Assembly (NCBI GenBank): GCA_039931435.1
Contig: JBDTRY010000046.1
Span: 1-20,256 of the forward strand
DNA: 20,256 nt
Direction of reading: 5' to 3'
Source of the DNA: JBDTRY01 sp039931435
GTDB taxonomy: Bacteria; Acidobacteriota; Thermoanaerobaculia; Gp7-AA8
Shown here: positions 4,809 through 12,616 of the stretch, one piece after another
Layout of the letters: the number at the start of each line of letters is the position of its first letter
Numbering within the stretch: position 1 is the stretch's first letter
Notes under the pieces: generated by a model
Told to the model about the DNA's origin: nothing
Seen by the model: the letters and a program-made list of their open reading frames with translations, nothing else
Database searches by the model: none
Made by a program: the position numbers and the translations under genes

Positions 4809-7028
4809 CTAGAGCGTGATATCTCCGAGGGCGGCGACGAGATCGATGCGGTCGTCTGTCCACGTGACCTGCCGTCCGGGCGGAAGCCACTGCCACTGTC
4901 CGCCCTTGACCAGGGCCTCGAGCACAGCGGGGTCTGGAGCGATGGCCACGGCGATGGCAGCAGTGGCACCGAGCGAGACTTCCTGTTGTGTCGGCTGAAA
5001 AATGAACAGGGCAACACGCCTGTGCTCAGCCGCTTCCCATCCCCGGAAGACCCGGCTCAAATCGAGGTGCCGGTTCGAAATGTGAATGACGACCAGCCCG
5101 TCTGGCTTCACCTTTTGAAGGTCGAGGTTCAGCGCTTCTCGAGTAAGAAGGTGGGTAGGGATGGCGTCACTGCTGAACGCATCCAGAATCAGCAGATCGA
5201 ACGTGCGGTCGGGTGTCTCGGCCAGAAGAAGGCGGCCGTCGCCGATGCGCACGGAGGTCTGTCCCCTGCCGTCACGAAGAAAGGAGAAGTACCGCCGCGC
5301 CATCAACTCCACGTCGCGATCAATTTCGAAAAATGTCAGGCGCTGACCGGGCTGGCCAATCGCTGCCAGCGATCCCACACCCAGCCCGACGACGCAGATG
5401 TTTGCTGCCGGGGATCGTGCCGGCAACGACCTGCCGAAGGGGCCGGTGGGATAGTAGTAGCGGATGGGGATTCGAGATAACGGCGGTTGCCGCCACTGCG
5501 CGCCATGCACAGTGGTGCCGTGAAAGAGAACTCTCTCGCGCGGCGTTTCGTAAACGCGCATCACTCCGAAAAAGCTCCTCTTCTGAGCGACGACCGGCTC
5601 CAGCCTCTGGTCACCCACGAACGAATAGATGATCAGACAGGCCACCACGAACTCGAACTGACCAGCGTGACGGGCCAGCAGCAGGCCGAAGGCGATCATG
5701 CCCAGCGGAATTACGATCCAGAGGCTGGAGCGCATGGTTACCAGTTCGTGAGCGAATGACGCAGCCTGACGCTGATGGCGGATCACCAGCGCCGTGACGA
5801 AAAGTACGATCACCACCGTCGCCGGGGGAAGCCACGTAGCCAGGTTCCTCATCCGCTCCCGCGGAAACTTCGTGAGATACCCACCGCGGGCGTGAATGAG
5901 AAACATCAGAAAGAAGAGCGTGATCGGGTACTCGGCCACGGAGTTGAAAACCACCGGAGCAACAAGACTGTTCAGAATCCCACCAACCGCACCGCCCAGC
6001 GCGATCCAGAGGTAGAACTGCGTGAGATACCGCGCCGACGGTCGCGAGTCCGCCAGGTCACCGTGGCAGAGCAGACAACCGAAAAATACTGTGGCCAGCA
6101 GCATCAGCAGATTCAGCCAGAGCGGAAACGGAATGGTGTAAAAGAAGCCGGTCATGGCCCAGGCCACACCGATGGCGGTGAAGGAAGAGACGATCCACCG
6201 AGGGATTCGTGATCCAGGTGAGAAGGCCAGGACAAACGTGAGCAGGTAGAGCGAGAGGGGAACGACCCAGAAGATCGGAGCCGAGGCCACGTCGGTCGTG
6301 ACCTTCATGGTCACGCTCAGGAGCAGGCTCGAAGCGATCGCTGCCCGGAACGTCCAGCCGAACTGCTCCCACCGGCGCGGTGGCCGTTCCTCAATGACAT
6401 GCTCTGTTGCCACGGGCGTCAGATCCTCACCACCTGACGGGACGCTGCGAAGAAGGGCAATGATGCAGACCACACTGCCGACGATGAAGCAGGTATAGAG
6501 GCCGAGCCAGACCTGCCAGCCCCTGGAGAGACCAAAGACCGGCTCATAGAGGAGGGGATAGCCGAGAAGAGCAATCAATGACCCGGCGTTGGAAACTGAG
6601 TAGAGCGCGAAGGGATCGCCGGGTTGGGAAAGTGAATACCAGCGCTGAATCAATGAGCTGTTCGAGGCCAGGAGCACGAAGGGAAGGCCGACAGTCAGCA
6701 CGAGGGTGACGAGGATCGAACGGACGGGTGAATCCGCGGCCGGGGCCAGCACGGGTAGAGCGAGCGGCACGGCGAATCCGGACACGAGCAGCAAGGCCGC
6801 GTGCACCATTGCCTGCCGTCGCACGCCGAAAAAATCGAGGCTCCAGTGCGCGTAGGCGTAACCGATGAGGAGCAGCGCCTGAAAGCAAACGACGCATGTA
6901 TTCCAGACTGCCGGACTCCCTCCGTAGATCGGCAGAAGGATCCGGCCCATGATCGGCTCGATGAGAAACATCAGCCCGGCACTGAGAAAGATCGTGAGTA
7001 GAAACGAAAACACCATCAGTCTCTTCAC
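4809..7028 (-). CDS. Fused multi-transmembrane / spermidine-synthase-like protein
   Basis: The 739-residue protein has two parts. Residues about 1-480 are a run of hydrophobic helices, starting FSFLLTIFLSAGLMFLIEPI, characteristic of the annotated 'fused MFS/spermidine synthase' family. Residues about 485-739 are a class I methyltransferase-like fold as in polyamine aminopropyltransferases: CVVGLGVGSLAA (nucleotide-binding loop, about 545-556), FEIDRDVELMARRYF, RIGDGRLLLAE and LDAFSSDAIPTHLLT with the catalytic-site Asp region. Members are widespread but few have a tested function, so polyamine synthesis should not be assumed; the substrate is unknown. Translation starts at GTG 7028-7026, overlapping the upstream GT87 stop as GTGA, so the two are translationally coupled. 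The TAG stop abuts repeat copy 1. Confidence 0.88.
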   Translation of the reverse strand: MKRLMVFSFLLTIFLSAGLMFLIEPIMGRILLPIYGGSPAVWNTCVVCFQALLLIGYAYAHWSLDFFGVRRQAMVHAALLLVSGFAVPLALPVLAPAADSPVRSILVTLVLTVGLPFVLLASNSSLIQRWYSLSQPGDPFALYSVSNAGSLIALLGYPLLYEPVFGLSRGWQVWLGLYTCFIVGSVVCIIALLRSVPSGGEDLTPVATEHVIEERPPRRWEQFGWTFRAAIASSLLLSVTMKVTTDVASAPIFWVVPLSLYLLTFVLAFSPGSRIPRWIVSSFTAIGVAWAMTGFFYTIPFPLWLNLLMLLATVFFGCLLCHGDLADSRPSARYLTQFYLWIALGGAVGGILNSLVAPVVFNSVAEYPITLFFLMFLIHARGGYLTKFPRERMRNLATWLPPATVVIVLFVTALVIRHQRQAASFAHELVTMRSSLWIVIPLGMIAFGLLLARHAGQFEFVVACLIIYSFVGDQRLEPVVAQKRSFFGVMRVYETPRERVLFHGTTVHGAQWRQPPLSRIPIRYYYPTGPFGRSLPARSPAANICVVGLGVGSLAAIGQPGQRLTFFEIDRDVELMARRYFSFLRDGRGQTSVRIGDGRLLLAETPDRTFDLLILDAFSSDAIPTHLLTREALNLDLQKVKPDGLVVIHISNRHLDLSRVFRGWEAAEHRRVALFIFQPTQQEVSLGATAAIAVAIAPDPAVLEALVKGGQWQWLPPGRQVTWTDDRIDLVAALGDITL

Positions 7029-8302
7029 GGTTCCAGCCCCCCGGGCGCCACAGCCATTCGTGCATCAGTCGCTGCTTCGTTTTGGACCCGTTCTGTCAGC
7101 ACAATGCCGATTGCCAGCAGCACGGCAAGAAACGCGATCGGCACGAAGGCGAAGTTCAAACTGGAATGCTGCATGAGAACGAGAAGAGTGACCGGAGAAT
7201 AAAGAGTAAGCACGGTTGCAGCAAGAGGTATGCGCAAGGAAAGAGGTTCGTGGCTCACTGAGATCGCCTGGCCGGCGAGCAGGAGGGGCAGAAGCAGAAG
7301 ACTGAGGTCGTGTGGGTTCAGGTGATAGCTCACCATGACCATTGCCAGCGCCGCCAGAGAAAACTGCGTCGGCACACTGCTGCCTTTCCGCGAAGCGGAC
7401 ACGAAGACAACCACGGTGGCCAGAAGGACGATGCCCACCGAGGCCACGGTGACCAGCATGCGAACGCTTTCTGCCGTCATCGCCGCGCTGAGAAGCGTCG
7501 TCAGAAACCCTCGGACGTTGGGCATGATGGAGGGCTCGATCGTGGCCCAGGCGAGCGTCTTGTTGGTTGAGAGCAGGAGGCGCACAAAAGCAATCTGGCC
7601 ATCGATCCCGGTCACGGCGAAGCTGGCCATGACGGCAGTCAGTCCCCCGACGATCGCCCCCGCGATGAGGCGCACGCTGCGCAATCCAAGAAGGACCACA
7701 AGAAGCGGCAGAGCAAACTGGAACTTGAACATGGCCACGCCGATGAGAAGCCCGGCGGTGACCGGACGGTTTCGCATCAAAGCTCGGAAGGATAGCGTGA
7801 AGAGAAGAAGGAGCAGAATCGAATCCTGACCCTGGAGAAGTGCGATCCAGAGCGGAAGAAATAGAAAACAGAGCAGGGCCACGCCAAGAAAATTTCGGGG
7901 AGCGGTGATGAACGGCCTTAGAAGAAACGGAAGGAGCATCATCATCACTACGTTCAGGCCTGCCCACACCACGTAAGCTCGCGAGTAGGAAAGAAACGCC
8001 AGAGGCACGAACAGGATCGTTTCGAAGGAAGGGTGATAGTACGGAAGAAGATTGGCGCGAGCGAAAATCTTCTGCTGATACTCGAGTTGCAAGCCGGTGT
8101 CGTAGAGCTGGCTGGCGGCCCCATCCCGCACGATCCGTCCCGCCGTGTAGAAACTGACGAAGTCCGCCCCGTCCGAGAATCCCATGGCGTTGCACCAGGC
8201 GATCAGACCCCAGAGGACCGCAGCCGTGAAGCCGATACAGATCAGAATCGAGGAGCGGGGCAGCTCGGAGGTGGTTGTGCGGGGAGGGGCTTCGACGTTC
8301 AC
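7025..8302 (-). CDS. Membrane glycosyltransferase-like protein, GT87/DUF2029 family
   Basis: The product (about 425 residues) is almost entirely transmembrane helices and has the GT-C type signature of family GT87 (PimE-like polyprenyl-phosphate-mannose-dependent transferases). An acidic residue in the first outer loop lies in GADFVSFYTAGRIVRDG, followed by QLYD and later YYHPSFETILFVPLAFLSY. Such enzymes add a sugar from a lipid-phosphate donor on the outer side of the inner membrane; the acceptor here is unknown. Start choice: the first GTG at 8308 is only 2 nt from the GGAG at 8314-8311, whereas the GTG at 8302 has 8-nt spacing, so 8302 is preferred. Ribosome-binding site and first GTG lie in the 3' arm of a long hairpin (8306-8366). 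The gene overlaps the downstream membrane/spermidine-synthase-like gene by 4 nt. Confidence 0.85.
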   Translation of the reverse strand: MNVEAPPRTTTSELPRSSILICIGFTAAVLWGLIAWCNAMGFSDGADFVSFYTAGRIVRDGAASQLYDTGLQLEYQQKIFARANLLPYYHPSFETILFVPLAFLSYSRAYVVWAGLNVVMMMLLPFLLRPFITAPRNFLGVALLCFLFLPLWIALLQGQDSILLLLLFTLSFRALMRNRPVTAGLLIGVAMFKFQFALPLLVVLLGLRSVRLIAGAIVGGLTAVMASFAVTGIDGQIAFVRLLLSTNKTLAWATIEPSIMPNVRGFLTTLLSAAMTAESVRMLVTVASVGIVLLATVVVFVSASRKGSSVPTQFSLAALAMVMVSYHLNPHDLSLLLLPLLLAGQAISVSHEPLSLRIPLAATVLTLYSPVTLLVLMQHSSLNFAFVPIAFLAVLLAIGIVLTERVQNEAATDARMAVAPGGLEP

Positions 8303-8305
8303 TAT

Positions 8306-8366
8306 CACGACTCCACGGTTGGCCGGGGAAGGGTTGGGTAGGCAGTGGCCAACCGTAGAGGTCGTG
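8306..8366 (-). promoter_or_regulatory. Long hairpin covering the ribosome-binding site of the GT87 gene
   Basis: On the minus-strand RNA the 5' arm (8366-8347) pairs with the 3' arm (8324-8306) over 19 base pairs with one G-U pair and one bulged C; the inner 10 bp (ACGGTTGGCC) are perfect, and the loop is 22 nt. The GGAG (8314-8311) and the first GTG (8308) are inside the 3' arm, so this structure would hide the translation start. No U-tract follows, which argues against a simple terminator for the upstream ABC genes. Pairing is seen; regulation is inferred. Confidence 0.6.
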
Positions 8367-8393
8367 ACAACTGAATCCTGGGCTTCAGGTGTT

Positions 8394-9662
8394 CTAAGTG
8401 TACCGCAACCAGCGGATCAATTCAGGGATCGTAGGCTTCTTGCCGTACATCAGTATGCCCACTCGATAAATCTTCGAGACAATCCAGATCATAAGAACGA
8501 TTGTGGCAATCATTATAACCACTGAGAGGGCAATCTGCCACGCCGGAGGCGTCTGTACCGAAATCCGCAAGAGCATCAGGATGGGCGTGAAGAAGGGGAA
8601 GAGTGACAGGCCTATGGCCAGGCCACCAGCCGGATTCTTGATCACGGGCATGATCAGCATCATGGGCACGACCAGGAGAAGCGAAGCGAGAGAGACCATC
8701 TGCTGGGCGTCCTCGTCCGAATTGAACATCGAACCGATGCCGGCGTAGATCGTGGCGTAGAGGAAGTATCCGAGGATGAAGTAAATCGGGAAAAACGTCA
8801 GGGTCAGGGGACTGATGGAGGGAATGGCCGCCCGTGTAATCGAGAACACTCCGGCGATCTGCGGGACGGTCATGATCAGGGCGAAAAGGAACCAGATGGC
8901 GATCTGGGTGAGCCCCACCGCTCCGATTCCCAGGATCTTTCCCAGCATCAACTCGAACGGTTTGACGCTTGAAACGATGATCTCCACGATGCGGCTCGTT
9001 TTCTCCTCCAGAACTCCCCGTAGTATGTAAACGCCATAGAAAATCAAGGTGAAGTAGAGGAAAAACACGAGCGCAAAACTCATGAAGAGGGCGCTGATTC
9101 CGCTCTCCTTCTGTTTGGGGTTGTTCGTCGCCTTCTGAACGTCGAAGTCCACACGCTGCACGGCAGACTCCACCTGCGGGCCTGAGACCCCGAGTTTCTT
9201 CAGACGGTAGCGGATCACAGCTTCCCGCAAAGCCCGGCGGATGGAATCGCTACTGACGATACTCGACGGATTTCGTGCGTAATAAACGAGATCGCTGTCG
9301 GCAATCGACTTGGAATCGATGATCAGGTAGCCCTGGATCTTGCCCTTCTCGGCGAGCACGTTCAGCTGATGCTTCAGCTCCGGCAGATTCCGGCCAGCGA
9401 CCGGTTCCTGCACGATAGGCGGGCCCTCGTCCGAATCGTGGTTCTTGGCGATTTCAGCCTGCAGCACCGGGAAGAAGTCCCCCATGGTGTCGACGATGCG
9501 CACGGCCTCCGGACTGGATTTCGTGCGCTCTGCGAGCACCCGGGGAAGAACCGTAAACCCGACGGTGAGAAGAGGAAAGAGCGCCGTTGAAATCCAGAAG
9601 CCCTTGGTGAGAAACCTGCTCAGGTACTCACGCCTCATGACGGGCCAGATCGCCGACTTCAT
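8394..9662 (-). CDS. ABC-2 type export permease (NatB-like)
   Basis: The 422-residue membrane subunit has the layout of NatB/ABC-2 permeases. A cytoplasmic start, MRREYLSRFLTKGFW, leads into the first helix (about 22-44). A large extracytoplasmic domain follows (about 45-190, containing YLIIDSKSIADSDLVYYARN), then a block of helices in the C-terminal half (including FALVFFLYFTLIFYGVYILR and EKTSRIVEIIVSSVKPFELMLGKILG). The EEKTSRIVEII segment after the second helix is a hallmark of this family. It pairs with the ATPase gene upstream: the ATG (9662-9660) overlaps that gene's TGA, and GGAGGAG sits 5 nt before it. The exported substrate (sodium, drug, lipid or protein) cannot be told. Confidence 0.92.
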   Translation of the reverse strand: MKSAIWPVMRREYLSRFLTKGFWISTALFPLLTVGFTVLPRVLAERTKSSPEAVRIVDTMGDFFPVLQAEIAKNHDSDEGPPIVQEPVAGRNLPELKHQLNVLAEKGKIQGYLIIDSKSIADSDLVYYARNPSSIVSSDSIRRALREAVIRYRLKKLGVSGPQVESAVQRVDFDVQKATNNPKQKESGISALFMSFALVFFLYFTLIFYGVYILRGVLEEKTSRIVEIIVSSVKPFELMLGKILGIGAVGLTQIAIWFLFALIMTVPQIAGVFSITRAAIPSISPLTLTFFPIYFILGYFLYATIYAGIGSMFNSDEDAQQMVSLASLLLVVPMMLIMPVIKNPAGGLAIGLSLFPFFTPILMLLRISVQTPPAWQIALSVVIMIATIVLMIWIVSKIYRVGILMYGKKPTIPELIRWLRYT

Positions 9663-10597
9663 GAGGTCTCCTCCATCGGAGCCGGGGCGGACACTCCGCC
9701 GACAACGTCGATGAAAATCTCATCGAGGGAAGCTTCATGAGGAATGACGCTCTCGATCTCGAATACGGCACTGGACTGACGCACGAATTCCGCGGGCGAG
9801 GCGTCGGCGCGCAGAGAGAGATCAATCTGCCCATTCTCCTGCTTGAGATCCTGTACCGACGGCAGCGCGCGCAGACGCTCGGCATCCCCTCGACCGCGAA
9901 CGAGCATTCTATTGCCGGAGAACCGTTTCTTGATGTCGGTCAAGGGGCCCCTGAGAACGATTTTGGCGCGGTGAATGAGTGCGATTTCGTCGCATAGCCT
10001 CTCCGCCTGCTCCATGACGTGCGTGGAAAGCACGAGCGTCTTTCCTTTGTCGCGCAGCTCGAGCAACAGTTCCTTGAATACCCGCGTGTTGACCGGATCC
10101 AGTCCCGAAAAAGGCTCGTCGAGAATGAGGATGTCCGGGTCATGGATGACGCAGCCAACGAACTGCAGCTTCTGCTGCATGCCTTTGGACAGCTCTTCCA
10201 CCTTTTTCCGTTGCCAGCTGCTCAACCCCAGCCGCTCCAGCCAGTCCGCGGCCCGATTTCGCGCCACTTGCCGGCTCAATCCTCGGATCTCGCCGAGAAA
10301 CCCGAGATGATCGAGCACGCGCATCTTGCGATAGAGGCCCCGCTCCTCGGGAAGGTATCCGATGGAACGGGCGGCTACATCTCTGCCGCTCTTACCGAAG
10401 ATCGACACCGATCCGGAATCAGGAACGATGATGTTCATGATCATGCGGATCGTGGTGGTTTTCCCCGCGCCGTTGGGCCCAAGCAGGCCGAACACCGTCC
10501 CCGGCCGGACCGCAAACGAGATGCCGTCCACAGCCAGAAACTGGTCGTAACGCTTCGTAATCTCGCGCACGTCGATGGGCAGGGAACTGTCGGTCAC
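9659..10597 (-). CDS. ABC transporter ATP-binding protein (NatA-like)
   Basis: This is the ATPase of an ABC-2 exporter. Visible motifs, numbered from the GTG start: Walker A GPNGAGKT (about 40-47), signature LSKGMQQ (about 136-142), Walker B ILILDEP (about 156-162) with SGLD D-loop, and the switch His in LSTHV (about 193). After residue 210 comes a C-terminal extension of the DUF4162 type (RMLVRGRGDAERLRALPSV to SLDEIFIDVVGG), common in NatA-like subunits. Start choice: an ATG at 10618 would add 7 residues but has no ribosome-binding site, while the GTG at 10597 has GGAG six bases upstream. A TAGAAT box at 10640-10635 (minus strand) also places a likely transcript start between the two. The permease follows with a 4-nt overlap. 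Confidence 0.95.
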   Translation of the reverse strand: MTDSSLPIDVREITKRYDQFLAVDGISFAVRPGTVFGLLGPNGAGKTTTIRMIMNIIVPDSGSVSIFGKSGRDVAARSIGYLPEERGLYRKMRVLDHLGFLGEIRGLSRQVARNRAADWLERLGLSSWQRKKVEELSKGMQQKLQFVGCVIHDPDILILDEPFSGLDPVNTRVFKELLLELRDKGKTLVLSTHVMEQAERLCDEIALIHRAKIVLRGPLTDIKKRFSGNRMLVRGRGDAERLRALPSVQDLKQENGQIDLSLRADASPAEFVRQSSAVFEIESVIPHEASLDEIFIDVVGGVSAPAPMEETS

Positions 10598-10634
10598 AGG
10601 TGTCTCCGCGTCTCGCATTGCGAAACGGGGGCCT

Positions 10635-10640
10635 ATTCTA
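10635..10640 (-). promoter_or_regulatory. Possible -10 element of the ABC transporter operon
   Basis: The minus strand reads TAGAAT here, 5 of 6 to TATAAT, about 38-43 bases before the favoured GTG start. No convincing -35 lies 16-18 bp upstream, where the end of the palindromic repeat begins. Weak prediction. Confidence 0.25.
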
Positions 10641-10658
10641 TGCGATGCCGAGACCCCG

Positions 10659-10828
10659 CTAGGAGTCTGCGCGGCAGAACCGCCCGACCGCGAGAGAGTG
10701 GAGCGGCGAGTCCAGATTCGATCCGATTCGAGCGAGCATAGTGGTTCTATGTGACGAGAATCGGGTCGAATCTGGGCCGCCGATCCGCTTTCGCAGCAGG
10801 GCGCCTTTTCTGCCGCGCAGACTCCTAG
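10659..10828. repeat. Palindromic intergenic repeat, copy 2 (170-bp long form)
   Basis: The ends 10659-10679 and 10808-10828 are perfect 21-bp inverted repeats (core AGGAGTCTGCGCGGCAGAA, with CTAG tips). Inside, 10712-10729 and 10758-10775 are inverted with 17 of 18 matches. At the exact centre CATAG-TGGTT-CTATG (10737-10751) forms a small hairpin, so the whole element can fold as one long interrupted cruciform. Read from its right end it shares about 40 bases with copy 1 (4738 onward), including CTGCTGCGAAAG against CTGTTGCGAAAG. It lies between the pilus operon and the ABC operon, and its right tip contains the TAG stop of the FHA-domain gene (10827-10825). It resembles a non-autonomous mobile repeat (MITE or REP/BIME type) that also works as a terminator. 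Confidence 0.85.
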
Positions 10829-12282
10829 GCGGCGCGGTTGAAGACGAGACCGAACATCTGATTGCGGCTTGCCGGATCGGTGAAAGACTTGACCGAAACC
10901 TGATGCCGTACCTCGTGACGGTCGCGGGAGAGAGGCAATTGCACCTGGCTCTGCCCTTCCGATCGGGCGTCGGCCAGACCACGGACCAGTTCCTTGGACT
11001 GAAGGCTGGTCAGCCCGGTATCAAAAATCGAGACTCCAGGCGTGGCCCCTGCCAGTTCGCTGATATGGCCCAGTTCCCCGTTCATCTGCACGATCTTGAA
11101 GTCCCCGTCGAGGAAACACCAGCCGACATTCGCCGCCTCGAGCAGGGGCAGGATCATGGAGAGATGTTCGGCACCGGGGCGGGAGGCGCCTCCTCCGTCT
11201 GCACCGGCACCCTGAAGTTTTACTCGAGTCAACTCCTTCTCGATCTCATCGGCGAGCGGATTGAGCTCGCCCAGGGACTTGCTGCGAGGCAGGGATTCGA
11301 CGAACCCGTTCGCAAACGGGCTCAGTTTCAGCCGGAGAGCCTCGATTTCCCTGCGGATCATGGAGTTGATCGGGCGCAGGAAGAATCCGAGCGAGAGCAA
11401 TGCAATGCCGCCGGAAAAGGCCAGCATCATCATCACGAACTTGAGCGGTGATTCCGGATCGCTGGCCGGCCTGGCCAGAACAAACCCTTCAAGATCCCCG
11501 CCGATCTGTACCGGGTAGCTCTGCGGAGGCGCCTCTCCGGGTTTGGCGAGGTTCGGATAGGGAACGAGTCCGGTTTTCACGACGTCCCAGACCTTCCCCG
11601 TCTTGGGGTCGACAAACGGAGATTTCTCCTTGCTCTCCGGACTGATCTCCGGATAGAGAACTTTTCCGTTTCGATCGCCGATCATGATCGGTTCGGCAAG
11701 GGTATTGTCGAGCACGGGAGCGGGGACGGTTTTCAGATTGGGATCACGAAGAACGTGCATGTACTGGGCAGCAAACGCTTTGAAGCGGGTGGCCTGGCGA
11801 AGATCCGCCGCGGAGCGTTCCGAGTAGATCTGTACGAAAAGGAAGAGCACGAGCAGAAGGATGATGGCCGCTGCGCCGGCAACCCAGTAACGAAGTCCCC
11901 AGGAGGTTTTCGAGGCCGCCGTTTTAGCAGCCGCGATCTTTTCCGTCGGCATGGCAAGTGGCGACACCTTCGGACCGGCAACTTTGACCTGCTCGAACGG
12001 CTCGATGCTCACACGAACGCTGCCCAGCCGCAGCTCGTCGGTGGGGGTGATGGGGGTGACGGCATGCACCGGTGCGCCGTTCACGAACGTCCCATTGGTG
12101 CTCCCCAAGTCGCGAATGGTGTAGGAGTCGCCCGTGATCTGCAGTTCGGCGTGGCGTCCAGAGATCGTAGCGTCGGGGATGACCACATCCGCGGGTTTGT
12201 CCCGCCCGATGCGGTACACGCCGTCCTTGAGATCCAGACCGAGCTTCTCGTTGTTGCGATACAGAATCAGTTTTGCTGGCAT
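10825..12282 (-). CDS. Membrane protein with FHA, extracytoplasmic and PAS-like domains, in the Tad operon
   Basis: FHA domains bind phosphothreonine. Residues about 20-95 show the canonical FHA pattern: YRIGRDKPADVVI, then SGRH and STNGTFVNG. After a Lys/Ala linker comes a transmembrane helix (131-151), an extracytoplasmic region (about 152-280), a second helix (281-303), a charged helical stretch (305-356) in the position of a HAMP linker, a Gly-rich linker, and a PAS-like C-terminus (about 375-482, with GWCFLDGDFKIVQMN). This architecture suggests a sensor or adaptor linking phosphorylation to the pilus. No kinase, cyclase or phosphatase domain is present. The ATG overlaps the DUF192 gene by 16 nt with GGGAG upstream. 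The stop codon lies inside repeat copy 2. The function is inferred only from domains and operon context. Confidence 0.85.
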   Translation of the reverse strand: MPAKLILYRNNEKLGLDLKDGVYRIGRDKPADVVIPDATISGRHAELQITGDSYTIRDLGSTNGTFVNGAPVHAVTPITPTDELRLGSVRVSIEPFEQVKVAGPKVSPLAMPTEKIAAAKTAASKTSWGLRYWVAGAAAIILLLVLFLFVQIYSERSAADLRQATRFKAFAAQYMHVLRDPNLKTVPAPVLDNTLAEPIMIGDRNGKVLYPEISPESKEKSPFVDPKTGKVWDVVKTGLVPYPNLAKPGEAPPQSYPVQIGGDLEGFVLARPASDPESPLKFVMMMLAFSGGIALLSLGFFLRPINSMIRREIEALRLKLSPFANGFVESLPRSKSLGELNPLADEIEKELTRVKLQGAGADGGGASRPGAEHLSMILPLLEAANVGWCFLDGDFKIVQMNGELGHISELAGATPGVSIFDTGLTSLQSKELVRGLADARSEGQSQVQLPLSRDRHEVRHQVSVKSFTDPASRNQMFGLVFNRAA

Positions 12283-12566
12283 TCGATGACGTCTCCCGGC
12301 TCGATTCCTTTTTTACGAAGACAGCCTGCCGGAAGCTCGAGAGTCATCGAACTCTCCGGCGTACCCAGGAGCAGGCGCCAGGGGCGCACTGCCTCATGTT
12401 GCGTCACCACACGCCCACTGGCGTCGAGAAAGGCGATGTCGATCGGTCCAAGCATGAAACAAGTATGGATCGAACGGCATCCCGGAAAAAGAACAAAGGT
12501 ATTCGAGAGATCGCTTTTGCCCATGAGACCAAAGAAACGCTCCCGGAACCGCGTGGCTGTGATCAC
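12267..12566 (-). CDS. DUF192 (UPF0127) family protein
   Basis: This 99-residue protein matches the DUF192 pattern: an Arg-GLMG entry (RERFFGLMGKSDL), then GPIDIAFLDASGRVV in the middle, and LELPAGCLRKKGIEPGDVIE at the end. The usual Trp-Met-Lys-Asn-Thr segment before IDIAFLD is replaced by THTCFMLG-like residues (HTCFMLGPIDIAFLD), a small departure from the family norm. Most members carry a signal peptide; this one does not, so it is probably cytoplasmic. The start is GTG at 12566; upstream in-frame codons include no ATG, GTG or TTG. It sits between tadC and the FHA gene, overlapping the latter by 16 nt. The molecular role of DUF192 is not established. Confidence 0.88.
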   Translation of the reverse strand: MITATRFRERFFGLMGKSDLSNTFVLFPGCRSIHTCFMLGPIDIAFLDASGRVVTQHEAVRPWRLLLGTPESSMTLELPAGCLRKKGIEPGDVIECQQN

Positions 12567-12616
12567 TCCACCTAGTTGATGATTCAGATCGAACGCCTCA
12601 GCAGTTCACGCCATGG

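Noticed and set aside
7065..8195. 376-codon minus-strand frame overlapping the GT87 gene
   Set aside because: It is an Arg/Ser/Pro-rich out-of-frame reading of a gene whose other frame gives a clean membrane protein with GT87 signatures.
10659..10828. Insertion sequence or CRISPR-like array
   Set aside because: The element is only 170 bp with no room for a transposase, and its repeats are inverted around one centre rather than direct and regularly spaced.
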